The notes: generated from the letters alone by a model not told the origin. Shown: positions 23,984-33,170, numbered from the stretch's first letter. The stretch: DNA of 64,000 bases from Falsiroseomonas stagni DSM 19981 (GCF_900114315.1 NZ_FOSQ01000002.1:248001-312000), one strand, 5' to 3'. Numbers and translations are program-made.

Positions 23984-26383
23984 TCACAGCACCCAGTCAT
24001 CATCCGCGATGCGCCCGATGCCGAGCGCATCGGCGATCGTCGCGCCGCTGGCGGAGAAGAGTTCCAGCCTGAACTCCTCCGCCCGCTCCGCGACCTCATC
24101 CGCGCGGATCTCGACCTCGATCACCTGCCGCGTCTGGCCGGGCTGGAAGGTGAGAACGCCGGAGGCGTGGACATAGTCCGTCGCATCGGCCGTGCCCGGC
24201 GCGGTGCGCCAGCCCACCGTCACGGGGCTGCTGACGGGATCGCTCAGCGTCACCGTGAAGCTCGCCTTGCGCACTGCCTCCGCGGGGTCTGGCAGGATCT
24301 CCTCGATCGCCGCGATCTTCTCCGTCAGCACCGTCTTCCAGTCATCGGCCAGGATGCCGCCCGTGTCGCCGGAATTGGGGTTCCAGGACCACCAGGCATA
24401 GGAAACACCCGGGCCGGCGATGTCCTTGTCCCCATCCGCATCCACGTCGCCCGACATGTAGTCGACGATCTTCTCGAGCCAGGCGCGATCCTTCGGATCC
24501 GTCATGCGGGTGCCGAATTCGCCGACGAAGATCGGCGCCGTCCCGCTCTCCCACAGATAGCCCCACATCCTGTCGAACAGGTCGGGCAGCTTGGCGGCGA
24601 AATCGGCGCCCTGGAAGAAGGGCTGCGCATAGACAGAGTTCGGATAGTCATGCGGCGAATAGACCAGCTTGTTGGCCACGTTCAGCTGCACCGGCCGTTC
24701 CGCGGCCCCCATCAGGTTGCCACCCCACCAGTAGTAGTTGTTCTGATGCTCGGCCACGCCCTCGACGAAGATCAGCCAGTCCGGGTTCTTCGCCAGGGCC
24801 GCATTGCCCGCGAGTTCCGCGGCACTCGCCCAGGCATTCCAGCTCGCGCCATGCGGTTCGTTGCTGAGGTCGGCGCCGATCACCGTGGGGTCGCCGGCGT
24901 AGCGGCTGGCCAGCATCTCCCACATCCCGACCCATTGCGCCTGGGTGTACCCGCCATCGAACCACAGGCCGTTGCCGTTCGGCCCATTGCCGGCGGCACT
25001 GCGATGGTGGTCGAGGATGATGCGAAGCCCGATATCGCCGGCATAGTCGACGATCCGGTCCATGATCTGCAGCGGCGTCAGCCCGGCCAGGTCCGGGTTG
25101 AGGTTGAAGTTGATGCCGTTCGGCGTGCCGCCCTTCAGCACCGATTCCGCGCTGAAGGGCAGGCGGATGGCGTTGAAGCCCGTCTCCGCCATCTGGTCCA
25201 TCATGTCCTTCCAGTTGCGGACATCGAGGCCATGCGGCGCGAAGGTCGTGCCCTCCATCCCGAACCAGTTCACCGCGGCGATCTTCACGGCCTGGCCGGT
25301 GGCGTCGACGATGTCGCGCCCCCTGGTGGACAGCACGCCCACCATGCCCGGCGCCCCCGGGTCGCCTTCCTGCACCGCCGCATCGGCGATGGCGATGCGC
25401 GGGCGGTCATTGTTGACGATGGTGCCGATGCCGGTGCCATCGGCGATCACGCCGCGTTGGGGTGACGACAGCGTCAGCACCACCGTCTCATCCATCTCCA
25501 CCAGGCGGTCGCCGATGACGGTGATGTTGACGGTCCTCTCGGTCTGGCCGGCGGCGAAGCTGACCTTGCCGCTGCGCGCGACGAAGTCCACGCCGGATTG
25601 CGCCGTGCCGCCGCTGGTCGCGAAGCTGACGGAGACGGTGCTGGTCATCGCCTCCGCCAGCGTCACCTTGAAGGCCAGGATCGTGTTGCCGCTGTTGCCT
25701 TCCACCACCGAGGCGTCGGAGACGGAGAACCGCGCCGCGTCATCGTCGCGGAGGGTGGCGACGCCGGTATTGTCCGCGATCGTCGCGCCCGTGGCGCCGC
25801 TCAGCCGCAGGCTGAAGCTCTCGGTGGCCTCGAAGACCCGGTCATTGGTCAGCGCGACGGAGACGCGCTTCACCGTCTCCCCCGCCGCGAAGGTCAGGCC
25901 GCCGCTCAGCGCCGAGAAGTCCAGGCCCGACCTGGCCGTGCCGCTCACCGTCGCGAATTGAACGGTGACGGGACCGGTCGCGGCGGCGGAGAGCTTCACC
26001 TCGAAGGTCGCGAAGCCCGCGCCTTCCAGCACCTCCACATCGCCGACGCTGAGGCTGGGCGGCGCGGGGGGCACGGGTGGCAGGCCGGCCGCGCCACCCA
26101 GGGTGAAGCCCGCCGGGTCCGCGATGGCGCCGGGGCCTGAAGCGCTGAAGCCGAAGCTGATCGTTCCCCCGGCCGGTGCCGTGCTGTTCCAGGATTGGCC
26201 GCGCACGAGGTAGCGGCCGGCGGAGACGCTGACGATCTCCGCCCCCCAGATGCTGTCGATCGCAAAGGCACCGTCGAAGGCCAGGGTCAAGCCATTCAGC
26301 GCGGCATCGGGCGTCAGCGTCACCTGGCCGACGAAGCCGGTGCTCCAACTGGCGGTGCGCTGGAACAGGATCTGAGCGGGCAT
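23984..26383 (-). CDS. CBM2 / Calx-beta / GH5 glycoside hydrolase (copy A)
   Basis: A 799-residue modular enzyme with no N-terminal signal peptide. Residues 1-97 form a CBM2-type carbohydrate-binding module (WSTGFVGQVTLTP, SIWGAEI, NSTAPAGG). Calx-beta domains occupy about 109-215 and 217-326. A third Calx-beta begins at 327 (RIAIADAAVQEGD), is interrupted by a complete GH5 cellulase-type domain (about 347-697), and resumes at about 703 (KASFTVTLSDP) to 796. GH5 residues are intact: DHHRS (458-462), acid/base Glu509 in NEP, nucleophile Glu622 in GEFG. The protein ends DDDWVL, resembling short C-terminal type I secretion signals. Likely secreted and acting on beta-glucan or cellulose. It is the downstream member of a tandem pair, and an AT-rich promoter-like region precedes it. 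Confidence 0.9.
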   Translation of the reverse strand: MPAQILFQRTASWSTGFVGQVTLTPDAALNGLTLAFDGAFAIDSIWGAEIVSVSAGRYLVRGQSWNSTAPAGGTISFGFSASGPGAIADPAGFTLGGAAGLPPVPPAPPSLSVGDVEVLEGAGFATFEVKLSAAATGPVTVQFATVSGTARSGLDFSALSGGLTFAAGETVKRVSVALTNDRVFEATESFSLRLSGATGATIADNTGVATLRDDDAARFSVSDASVVEGNSGNTILAFKVTLAEAMTSTVSVSFATSGGTAQSGVDFVARSGKVSFAAGQTERTVNITVIGDRLVEMDETVVLTLSSPQRGVIADGTGIGTIVNNDRPRIAIADAAVQEGDPGAPGMVGVLSTRGRDIVDATGQAVKIAAVNWFGMEGTTFAPHGLDVRNWKDMMDQMAETGFNAIRLPFSAESVLKGGTPNGINFNLNPDLAGLTPLQIMDRIVDYAGDIGLRIILDHHRSAAGNGPNGNGLWFDGGYTQAQWVGMWEMLASRYAGDPTVIGADLSNEPHGASWNAWASAAELAGNAALAKNPDWLIFVEGVAEHQNNYYWWGGNLMGAAERPVQLNVANKLVYSPHDYPNSVYAQPFFQGADFAAKLPDLFDRMWGYLWESGTAPIFVGEFGTRMTDPKDRAWLEKIVDYMSGDVDADGDKDIAGPGVSYAWWSWNPNSGDTGGILADDWKTVLTEKIAAIEEILPDPAEAVRKASFTVTLSDPVSSPVTVGWRTAPGTADATDYVHASGVLTFQPGQTRQVIEVEIRADEVAERAEEFRLELFSASGATIADALGIGRIADDDWVL

Positions 26384-26429
26384 CGGCAGGCCATCCAGGG
26401 GTGCAAGCTGAGGCTTGATCCCATGGCGG

Positions 26430-26508
26430 CCACCAATGGTAAAGTTTCATTTTACACTATTTGTCTCAATAATCGCGTTTTACGACAATTCTCGAATAAC
26501 GATACGCC
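26430..26508 (-). promoter_or_regulatory. AT-rich island with inverted repeat upstream of GH5 copy A
   Basis: This stretch is markedly AT-rich compared with its surroundings and lies in the 125-base gap between the two GH5 genes. It contains an inverted repeat GTAAA (26439-26443) and TTTAC (26451-26455) seven bases apart. I find no convincing -35/-10 pair at standard spacing. It probably holds the promoter and an operator for copy A, so that copy A is controlled separately from copy B. Confidence 0.5.
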
Positions 26509-28956
26509 CTAAAGGGCCCAGTCAGATGCCGCGAGCCGCGCCGCGGCCACCCCCGCATCATCGTCCAGGATTGTTGCCACGCCGATACCGTCCCCGATCG
26601 TCGCGCCGCGGGCCTGGGACAGTTCCAGTTCGAAGGTCTCCGTCCCTTCCCCCGCCTCATCCGGCCGCAACGCCACCGCGATGCGCTTCACCGTCTCACC
26701 CGGCGCGAAGGTCAGCACGCCAGTTGCCGCCACGAAGTCGCTCTCGGCGGCTGTGCCGGGCCGGGTCCGCCAGTTGACCGAAACCGGCGCCGCCGCTGCC
26801 TGGCTGAGGCTGACGAGGAAGACGGCCTCCGCCGGTGCCTCCGCGACGCCGGGCATGATCGGCGCCAGCCGGTCGGTCTTGGTGGTCAGCACCGTCTCCC
26901 AGTCATCCGCCAGGATGCCGCCCGTGTCGCCGGAATTCGGGTTCCAGGACCACCAGGCGAAGGATGCCGCGGGGCCGGCGATGTCCTTGTCCCCATCCGC
27001 ATCGACGTCGCCGGAGAGGTAGGCGATCAGCTTGTCCGCCCAGGCCTGGTCCTTGGGGTCCACCAGGCGGGACCCGAATTCGCCCATCAGCACCGGCGCC
27101 GTGCCTTCGCGCCACAGGTAGCCCCACATCTTGTCGAACAGGCCCGGCAGGTTGGCCGGGAAGTCCGGGCCCTGGAAGAAGGGCTGCGCATAGACCGAAT
27201 TCGGGTAGTCGTGCGGCGAATAGACCAGCTTGTTCGCGACGTTCAGCTGCACCGGCCGTTCCGCGGCCCCCATCAGGTTGCCGCCCCACCAGTAGTAGCT
27301 GCCATTGTGGTCGCCCACGCCCTCCACCAGCACCAGCCAGTCGGGGTTGGCCGCCAGCACGGCATTGCCCGCGCGTTCCGCCGCCCCGGCCCAGGCGTTC
27401 CAGGCCACGTTGTGCGGTTCATTGTGCAGGTCGGCGCCCACTACGGCGGACCCGCGGTAGCGCACCGCCAGATCCTCCCACATGTCGATACACCGCGCCT
27501 CGGTGAAGCGCCCATCGTACCAGAGGCCGTTGCCGTTGGCCCCGTTGCCGGCTGCACTGCGGTGGTGGTCGAGGATGATGCGCAGCCCGATCTCCCCGGC
27601 ATAATCGACGATCCGGTCCATGATCTGCAGTGGCGTCAGCCCGACCAGATCCGGGTTCAGGTTCCAGTTGATCCCGTTCGGCGTGCCCCCCTCCTGCACC
27701 GCCTGGGCGGAGAAGGGCAGCCGGATCGCGTTGAACCCCGTCTCCAGGATCTGGTCCATCATGTCCCGCCAGTTGCGGGTGCCGAGGCCGTGCGGCGAGA
27801 AGGTGCTCGTCTCCAGCCCGAACCAGTTCACGGCCGCCAGCTGCACGGCATTGCCCTGCGCATCGACGATGCTGCCGCCGCGGGTGGACAGCACCCCCTC
27901 GGGCGGCGCCAGGCCGGCGAAGGGATCGCCTTCCACCACGGCCGCCGCATCCGCCACCGTGATGCGCGGCAGGTCGTTGTTGATGATGGTGCCCGTTGCC
28001 TCCGCATCGCTGTAGGCGGCGCGGACCGGATTGGTCAGCCGCAGGAGGAAGCTCTCATCCGCCTCCACCTGCGTGTCGCCATTGATGGTGATGCGGATGG
28101 TCTTGCTCAGCTCGCCAGGCTGGAAGGACAGCGTACCGCTGCGGGCAACATAGTCGCTGCCGGCCAGGGCGGGGCCGTCCGCCGTCTGGAAACGGGTGGA
28201 GACCACGACATCCTGCGCCTTCGACAGCGACACGGCGAAGGTCATCACCCTTGTGCCGGCATTGCCTTCCGTGACGCTGGCATCGGCCACGCTGAAGCGG
28301 GCGATGTCGTCATCCTCGATGGTGGCGATGCCCTGGCCATCGGCGATGGTCGCGCCCGTGGCGCCGGTCAGGTTCAGCAGGAAGCGTTCCGCCTGCTCCC
28401 GCGTGGCATTGTCCACCAGGCCGACGGAGACGACCTTGCTGGTCTCCCCCGCCGCGAAGGTGATGCTGCCGGTCGCCGCGCGGTAGTCGCTGCGGGCCAG
28501 GGCCGTGTCGTTGGCGGTGGCGAAGGTCACGGTGACGGGCGTCGCGCTGGCCTTGGACAGCGTCAGCACGAAGCGCGCCGCGCCATCATGCTCCCACGCC
28601 AGCACATCGCCGACGGACACTGTCGGCAGCACAACGACAGGCGGCGGGGGCAGCGCCACCGCGCCCGGCGCTGCCAGCGTGAAGCGGGACGGATCGGGCT
28701 CGGGACCCGTCGTCGCCGCCTGGAAGCCGAAGCCGATCTCCCCGTTCCAGCCTGTCGCGTTCCAACTCGCGTTGCGGATCGTGTAGACGCCGTCGAGGAA
28801 GGAGACGATTTCCGCCCCCCAGATGTTCACGATGCTGAAGCCCGCATCGAAACGCAGGGTCCATCCGTTGAGGGTCGCCTCCGGCCGCATCGTCACCTGC
28901 GCGACGAAGCCCGTGCTCCATTCGCTGGACCTTGTGACGCTGAACTGCGTGGGCAT
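26509..28956 (-). CDS. CBM2 / Calx-beta / GH5 glycoside hydrolase (copy B)
   Basis: An 815-residue paralogue of copy A with the same order. CBM2 spans 1-95 (WSTGFVAQVTM, NIWGAEI, ATGWNGEIGFGF). Calx-beta domains span about 112-217 and 219-328. A third starts at 329 (PRITVADAAAVVEGD), is split by the GH5 domain (about 353-702), and resumes at about 711 to 800. Catalytic residues are Glu513 (NEP) and Glu626 (GEFG), with DHHRS at 463-467. It ends SDWAL, again an acidic residue followed by hydrophobic ones. There is no N-terminal signal peptide. GGGGGAG lies upstream of the ATG at 28956. The GH5 halves of A and B are far more alike than their CBM and Calx-beta parts. Confidence 0.9.
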   Translation of the reverse strand: MPTQFSVTRSSEWSTGFVAQVTMRPEATLNGWTLRFDAGFSIVNIWGAEIVSFLDGVYTIRNASWNATGWNGEIGFGFQAATTGPEPDPSRFTLAAPGAVALPPPPVVVLPTVSVGDVLAWEHDGAARFVLTLSKASATPVTVTFATANDTALARSDYRAATGSITFAAGETSKVVSVGLVDNATREQAERFLLNLTGATGATIADGQGIATIEDDDIARFSVADASVTEGNAGTRVMTFAVSLSKAQDVVVSTRFQTADGPALAGSDYVARSGTLSFQPGELSKTIRITINGDTQVEADESFLLRLTNPVRAAYSDAEATGTIINNDLPRITVADAAAVVEGDPFAGLAPPEGVLSTRGGSIVDAQGNAVQLAAVNWFGLETSTFSPHGLGTRNWRDMMDQILETGFNAIRLPFSAQAVQEGGTPNGINWNLNPDLVGLTPLQIMDRIVDYAGEIGLRIILDHHRSAAGNGANGNGLWYDGRFTEARCIDMWEDLAVRYRGSAVVGADLHNEPHNVAWNAWAGAAERAGNAVLAANPDWLVLVEGVGDHNGSYYWWGGNLMGAAERPVQLNVANKLVYSPHDYPNSVYAQPFFQGPDFPANLPGLFDKMWGYLWREGTAPVLMGEFGSRLVDPKDQAWADKLIAYLSGDVDADGDKDIAGPAASFAWWSWNPNSGDTGGILADDWETVLTTKTDRLAPIMPGVAEAPAEAVFLVSLSQAAAAPVSVNWRTRPGTAAESDFVAATGVLTFAPGETVKRIAVALRPDEAGEGTETFELELSQARGATIGDGIGVATILDDDAGVAAARLAASDWAL

Positions 28957-29050
28957 GGTGGCGCCGCTCCCCCTGGCATGGCGCCGGCCCTCCCCCCCCG
29001 GGCAGCCGGCCTCATCTTCCTAGCGGGGCGTGTCGTCAGGCAGGGTACCG

Positions 29051-29082
29051 TTGTGTCGTCTTGTGTCGCCGCCGCGGCGACA
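29051..29082. repeat. Tandem 8-mer and hairpin upstream of GH5 copy B
   Basis: TTGTGTCG occurs twice (29051-29058 and 29061-29068) with a 10-base period, and TGTCGCCG (29064-29071) pairs with CGGCGACA (29075-29082). The element lies in the 140-base gap between the mlrC-type gene and the GH5 gene, both on the minus strand. The hairpin may terminate the former; the in-phase repeats may bind a regulator of the latter. Confidence 0.4.
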
Positions 29083-29096
29083 ATCCGGATCGTGAC

Positions 29097-30545
29097 TCAA
29101 CGCCAGGATGCGGGGACGTGGCGGAAGGGCAGCGCCGCCAGGTCCAGCGCCGCGGGGCCGGGGCAGTCGCATTCCACGATGGCGCTGCATCGCGCCGCGA
29201 AGGCGGCGCGGAAGTGGTTCTTCGCCTTGTTCGCCAGCAGCCGTGTCGTCGCCAGGTCGATGCCGTGCAGCGCGAAGAAGGCCGGGTCCACCGCCGCCTC
29301 CTTCCGGCTGGTCACGATCACCCGCAGCAGGCCGGCCCTCAGCACCACGGTCGGGCCGAGATCGACCGGCGCGCCGCGCTCCATCGGCCCTTCATTCACG
29401 AAGCGTCCCGCGGTCAGTCGTTCCACTACGGCATCCATGGCCACGGGCGGCCCGAAGACATCGGTGGTGCGCCCGCCCAGCATGAACGCTGCCCGCGCGC
29501 CCTCCCCCATCGCCGCCGCCCGCGCCACCACGGCGGCATCGTGCAGGAAGGCGAAGACAGTCGGCACCGGCGGCCCGGCTTCCGCCAGCACGCGCAGCAT
29601 GTCGGGCGTATCGGCGACACCGCCGGAGAGCGGGTTGTCCGCGGGATCCAGCAGCGCCACCAGGCCCGGCGGGGCCGCGAGCGCCGTGGCCAGCGCATCC
29701 CGCGGCGCCGGCAGAGAAACCGCGAAGCGGGGCAGCCGCGCGACGATCGCATCCCGTACCGCCGCCGCCGCGCGGGCCGCGGCCTCCGGCGTCGTCGCCC
29801 AGGCCATGCCGCTCGGCCCCGCATAGGGCGCATCGCCCCAGGAGAAGCCGCCAAACGGGGCGGCCTCCACGACGCCGTCGCCTTCCAGCGCCGCCGCTTC
29901 CGCCCAGACCTCCGCCATGGGGCCGGCCTCGCTGCGCATGTGGAAGCTGTGCAGCACCCGGGGATGCTTCGCGATGGCGCCGAACAGGCGCTGCCCCGCC
30001 AGCCGCCGTTCCAGCATCGCCAGCGCCCGCAGCGCCACCGCATCCATGTCGAGATGCGGGTAGGTGCGATAGACACTCGCCCCATCCAGCAGCGTCGCCA
30101 GTTCCGGCGCCATGTTGCCGTGGAAGTCGAAGCTCGCCACCAGGGGCGTGGCGCCGATCGCCGCCCGCACGCGCCGCACCGTCGCGAGGTCCGCGGCCGG
30201 CTCATGTTCCGCCACGCAGGCGCCGTGGAGGGAGAGATAGACGCCATCCCAGGGCGCGCCCGCCGCCAGGCCGTCCATCACCTCCGCCAGCCAGCCCTCA
30301 TAGGCGTCCCGCGTCAGCGGCCCGCCGGGTTGCGCGGAGGTGCAGCGCAGCACCGTCGCCTGCCAGTCGGGCCGCGTGGCGAGGAAAGCCCCAAGGCCGC
30401 CAAGCTCCGTCGCCGTGCCGGCATAGCGGGCCAGCGCCGCCTCCCCCGCCACCCATTCGCGGGATCGCAGTTCGGCCGGGCCGGTCGGGACCGGGGTGAA
30501 GGAATTGCCCTCGAACCAGAGGCGGGCGACAGCGATGCGTGGCAT
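29097..30545 (-). CDS. M81 family metallopeptidase (MlrC-like)
   Basis: A 482-residue protein matching MlrC, the zinc peptidase first known from microcystin degradation, at full family length. The N-terminal domain carries RIAVARLWFEGNSFTP, YLSLHGACVAEHE near 103, ASFDFHGNM near 137 and RTYPHLDM near 159, which include the likely metal ligands. The C-terminal MlrC_C domain has LLDPADNPLSGGVADTPDML near 297 and GRTTDVFGPP near 350. In most soil bacteria these proteins cleave unknown small amides or peptides. It is a single gene on the minus strand; a hairpin follows it. Confidence 0.9.
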   Translation of the reverse strand: MPRIAVARLWFEGNSFTPVPTGPAELRSREWVAGEAALARYAGTATELGGLGAFLATRPDWQATVLRCTSAQPGGPLTRDAYEGWLAEVMDGLAAGAPWDGVYLSLHGACVAEHEPAADLATVRRVRAAIGATPLVASFDFHGNMAPELATLLDGASVYRTYPHLDMDAVALRALAMLERRLAGQRLFGAIAKHPRVLHSFHMRSEAGPMAEVWAEAAALEGDGVVEAAPFGGFSWGDAPYAGPSGMAWATTPEAAARAAAAVRDAIVARLPRFAVSLPAPRDALATALAAPPGLVALLDPADNPLSGGVADTPDMLRVLAEAGPPVPTVFAFLHDAAVVARAAAMGEGARAAFMLGGRTTDVFGPPVAMDAVVERLTAGRFVNEGPMERGAPVDLGPTVVLRAGLLRVIVTSRKEAAVDPAFFALHGIDLATTRLLANKAKNHFRAAFAARCSAIVECDCPGPAALDLAALPFRHVPASWR

Positions 30546-30588
30546 GGCGCGATCCTACCGTCACGCCGCGCCGCCTGCCCATCCCGCG

Positions 30589-31452
30589 TCAGGGGCGCGC
30601 CGGCCGGAAGGTGTCGCAGGCTTCCAGCTGGCCGGATTGCAGGCCGGTGCGGAACCACCGCACCCGCTGTTCGGAACTGCCATGGGTGAAGCTGTCCGGC
30701 TGCACGTGGCCGCGCGCCCGGCCCTGCAGCCTGTCGTCGCCGACGGCGGCGGCGGCGGCCAGACCTTCCTCGATGTCGCCATCCTCCAGGATCTGCCGGG
30801 CATCCTGCGCCCGGCGCGCCCACATCCCCGCCAGGCAATCCGCCTGGAGTTCGACGCGGACCTGGAGCGCATTACCCTCGGCCTCCGCCACCCGGCTGCG
30901 CAGTTCCTGCACGCGCCCCAGCACGCCGAGCTGGTTCTGCACGTGGTGCCCGACCTCATGCGCGATCACATAGGCCGCCGCGAAATCCCCGGGCGCGCCC
31001 AGTTGCAGCTGCATCTGCGCGAGGAAATCGAGGTCGATGTAAACCCGCTGGTCGCCCGGGCAGTAGAAGGGCCCGACCGCCGACTGCGCCATGCCGCAGG
31101 CGGACTGCACCGCGCCGGAGAAAAGCACCAGGCGCGGTTCCTGGTAGCGGCGGTTCATCTGCTGGAAGACCGGGTTCTACACATCCTCTGTCTCCGCCAG
31201 CACACGGCGCACGAAGCGGCTGCCTGCATCGTCCGCCGGCGGCGCCGCGCCACCACCCTGCGTTTCAGCCCGCTGCGGCGCGGGATCGCCGCCGGACAGG
31301 ATCACGCCGGGATCGACGCCGAGCAGCAGCGCCAGCACCACCAGCACCACGCTGCCGAGCCCGCCGCCGAGCGCGATGCCCCTTCCCCCGAGGCCGCCAC
31401 TGCCGCGCCGGTCCTCGACATTGCTGCTTTCGCGTCCATCGCCGAGTTGCAT
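30589..31452 (-). pseudogene. ypfJ: YpfJ-type neutral zinc metalloprotease interrupted by in-frame TAG
   Basis: Read through one stop, this is a 287-codon gene of the KPN_02809/YpfJ neutral zinc metallopeptidase family. It begins at 31452 (GGAGG upstream) with GRESSNVEDRRGSGG, a membrane helix (about 32-46), then FVRRVLAETEDV. Codon 92 (31177-31179) is TAG. The same frame resumes with NPVFQQMNRRYQEPRLVLFSG (in two parts), the zinc site HEVGH (165-169), and AVGPFYCPGDQ, all standard. Family members have Trp at this position (EDVW), so a single G-to-A change from TGG explains the break. A 189-residue piece from the ATG at 31158 could be translated separately but would lack the membrane anchor. 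Confidence 0.85.
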
Positions 31453-31555
31453 CGCGTCCCGTCCTCCGTGGCGGGCTGGCAACGTGCGGCGTCCTGAACG
31501 GTTGCGGCGCGGGCGCTTCGGCGCGAGCATCCGTCCACGCGCAAGGGAGACGACC

Positions 31556-31795
31556 ATGTCCACCGAACCGCTGATCCTCGACCTGGTCGAATGGGTGGCC
31601 GCCCACCCCCGCCCCTATGCGGAGGTCATCGACGCCTGGCGCACCAACTGCCCGCGGCTGACGGTGTGGGAGGATGCGTCGGAGCGTGGCCTGGTATCCT
31701 GCGCCACCGACCCGTCCGGCATCCTGATGGTCTCCGCCACCAAGACCGGGCGCCAGGCGCTGGCCGCGCGCCTCAGCCCAGCAGCGCCACCATGA
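31556..31795 (+). CDS. Conserved small protein, possible winged-helix
   Basis: A 79-residue protein with AAGGGAGA before its ATG. The segments LDLVEWVAAHPRPYAEVIDAW (in part), NCPRLTVWEDAS and ATKTGRQAL read like a compact winged-helix protein of a family seen in many proteobacteria without known function. It is divergent from the broken metalloprotease gene and its 3' end overlaps the convergent lactate-permease gene by 23 bases. Function unknown. Confidence 0.6.
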   Translation: MSTEPLILDLVEWVAAHPRPYAEVIDAWRTNCPRLTVWEDASERGLVSCATDPSGILMVSATKTGRQALAARLSPAAPP

Positions 31796-33170
31796 CCCAG
31801 CCGACCACGACGACGCCCAGCAGCGACGGCAGCAGCAGCCGCCAGACCTGGCCCGGCCGCGCACCATCCGCCAGCAGGCCGCAGACCATCGCCGTGACGG
31901 CGAAGGACATGCCCGCGCCGGCGGATCCCGCGAAGTTGTGGAGCGCGGGCGCCAGCCCCTCCGGCATCCCGGCTTCCCGCCCGAGCGCGAATTGCACCGG
32001 CATCAGCGCGGCGTTGGACCCCACATTGCTGCCGGTCACCATCCCCGACACCAGGCCCATCACCGGCACCGCATAGGGCGCCGCCGGGCCCAGCGCCTCC
32101 GCCGTCGCGCTCGCCAGGCTGGCCGCGATGCCGGACCCCGCCATCCACCGTGCCAGCACGACATAGAACAGCATGGCCATGGCGGGCTTCAGCGCGCGGC
32201 GAAAGGCGCCCGTGGCCACCACCGGCGCATCCGCCCGCATCGCCAGCAGCACGCCGGCCGCCAGCCACAGCACGACGGCCACATGGGTCAGCGGGAAGCC
32301 CGGCAGCTCGGGAAAGGGTGACCAGGACGGCGCACCGGCCCAGCTGCGCGCCAGCAGCAGCGCCGCCGTCAGGCCGAGATAGGGCGCCATCGCCCGCCCC
32401 GCCCGGCGCCAGCCCGCCGCGCCCGAGGGCGGGTCGAGCTTCCACAAGGCCAGCAGCAGCGGCAGGCCGGAGGCCAGCACGCCGATCACCTCGAAGGGCA
32501 GGACGGGATGCAGCAGTACCAGCATCGCCGCCATCGCCGCCAGGAAGCCCATCTGCGCCAGCTTTTCCGCCGGCGGCACCACCACGCCGGCGGCGGCGCA
32601 AAGCCGCCAGAGCACCGGCCCCATCAGCAGCAGCCAGGCGGCATTGGGCCAGGACGCCATGGTGGCGATCTGCTGCGCCGGCATGCCCACCAGCGCCGCC
32701 CCCAACGCCGTCCCCGGGCCGAGGCCGCCCCAGGGCACCAGCGTCAGCGACAGCAGCGCCATGGCGGCGGCCGGCGCGCCGCCGATGCCCATGCCCCGCA
32801 GGGCGGAGAGCGCGAAGACCGCGCCGACCGCGAAGCCGGTGACGCTTTCCATGAAGACGCCCATCAGCAGCGTGGCGACGAAGATGCGCCGCGGGTCGGG
32901 CGCGCCCTGCCCGGCCTCCGGCTTCGCCAGCGCCGCATGGAACAGCAACCCGCCCATCACCACGGCGATGGGCTTGGAGGCCAGGAAGGCGCCGCGCAGC
33001 GTCTCTGCGCCCAGGAAGGGCAGCGCGGACACGCCATCCGGCAGCGACAGCAGCACCGCCGGCAGCGCCACGACGAGGGCCGCCAGCACCGCCGGCACCG
33101 GCCCCGCGCGGCCGGAGACGAGAAGGCCCAGCAGCAGCAGCAGCGGCGCGGCCTGGAGGAACAGGATCAT
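31773..33170 (-). CDS. L-lactate permease family transporter
   Basis: A 465-residue polytopic membrane protein of the LctP (L-lactate permease) family, somewhat shorter than the usual 530-560 residues. Typical segments are FMESVTGFAVGAVFALSALR near residue 105 (in part), PWGGLGPGTALGAALVG near 145, and the C-terminal GMVTGSNVGSNAALMPVQ near 375 with HNFAGSAGAGMSFAVTAM near 410 (each in part). It would import L-lactate, D-lactate, glycolate or a related hydroxyacid by proton symport. The ATG at 33170 is divergent from the cyclotransferase gene, 47 bases away. Confidence 0.85.
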   Translation of the reverse strand: MILFLQAAPLLLLLGLLVSGRAGPVPAVLAALVVALPAVLLSLPDGVSALPFLGAETLRGAFLASKPIAVVMGGLLFHAALAKPEAGQGAPDPRRIFVATLLMGVFMESVTGFAVGAVFALSALRGMGIGGAPAAAMALLSLTLVPWGGLGPGTALGAALVGMPAQQIATMASWPNAAWLLLMGPVLWRLCAAAGVVVPPAEKLAQMGFLAAMAAMLVLLHPVLPFEVIGVLASGLPLLLALWKLDPPSGAAGWRRAGRAMAPYLGLTAALLLARSWAGAPSWSPFPELPGFPLTHVAVVLWLAAGVLLAMRADAPVVATGAFRRALKPAMAMLFYVVLARWMAGSGIAASLASATAEALGPAAPYAVPVMGLVSGMVTGSNVGSNAALMPVQFALGREAGMPEGLAPALHNFAGSAGAGMSFAVTAMVCGLLADGARPGQVWRLLLPSLLGVVVVGWVMVALLG

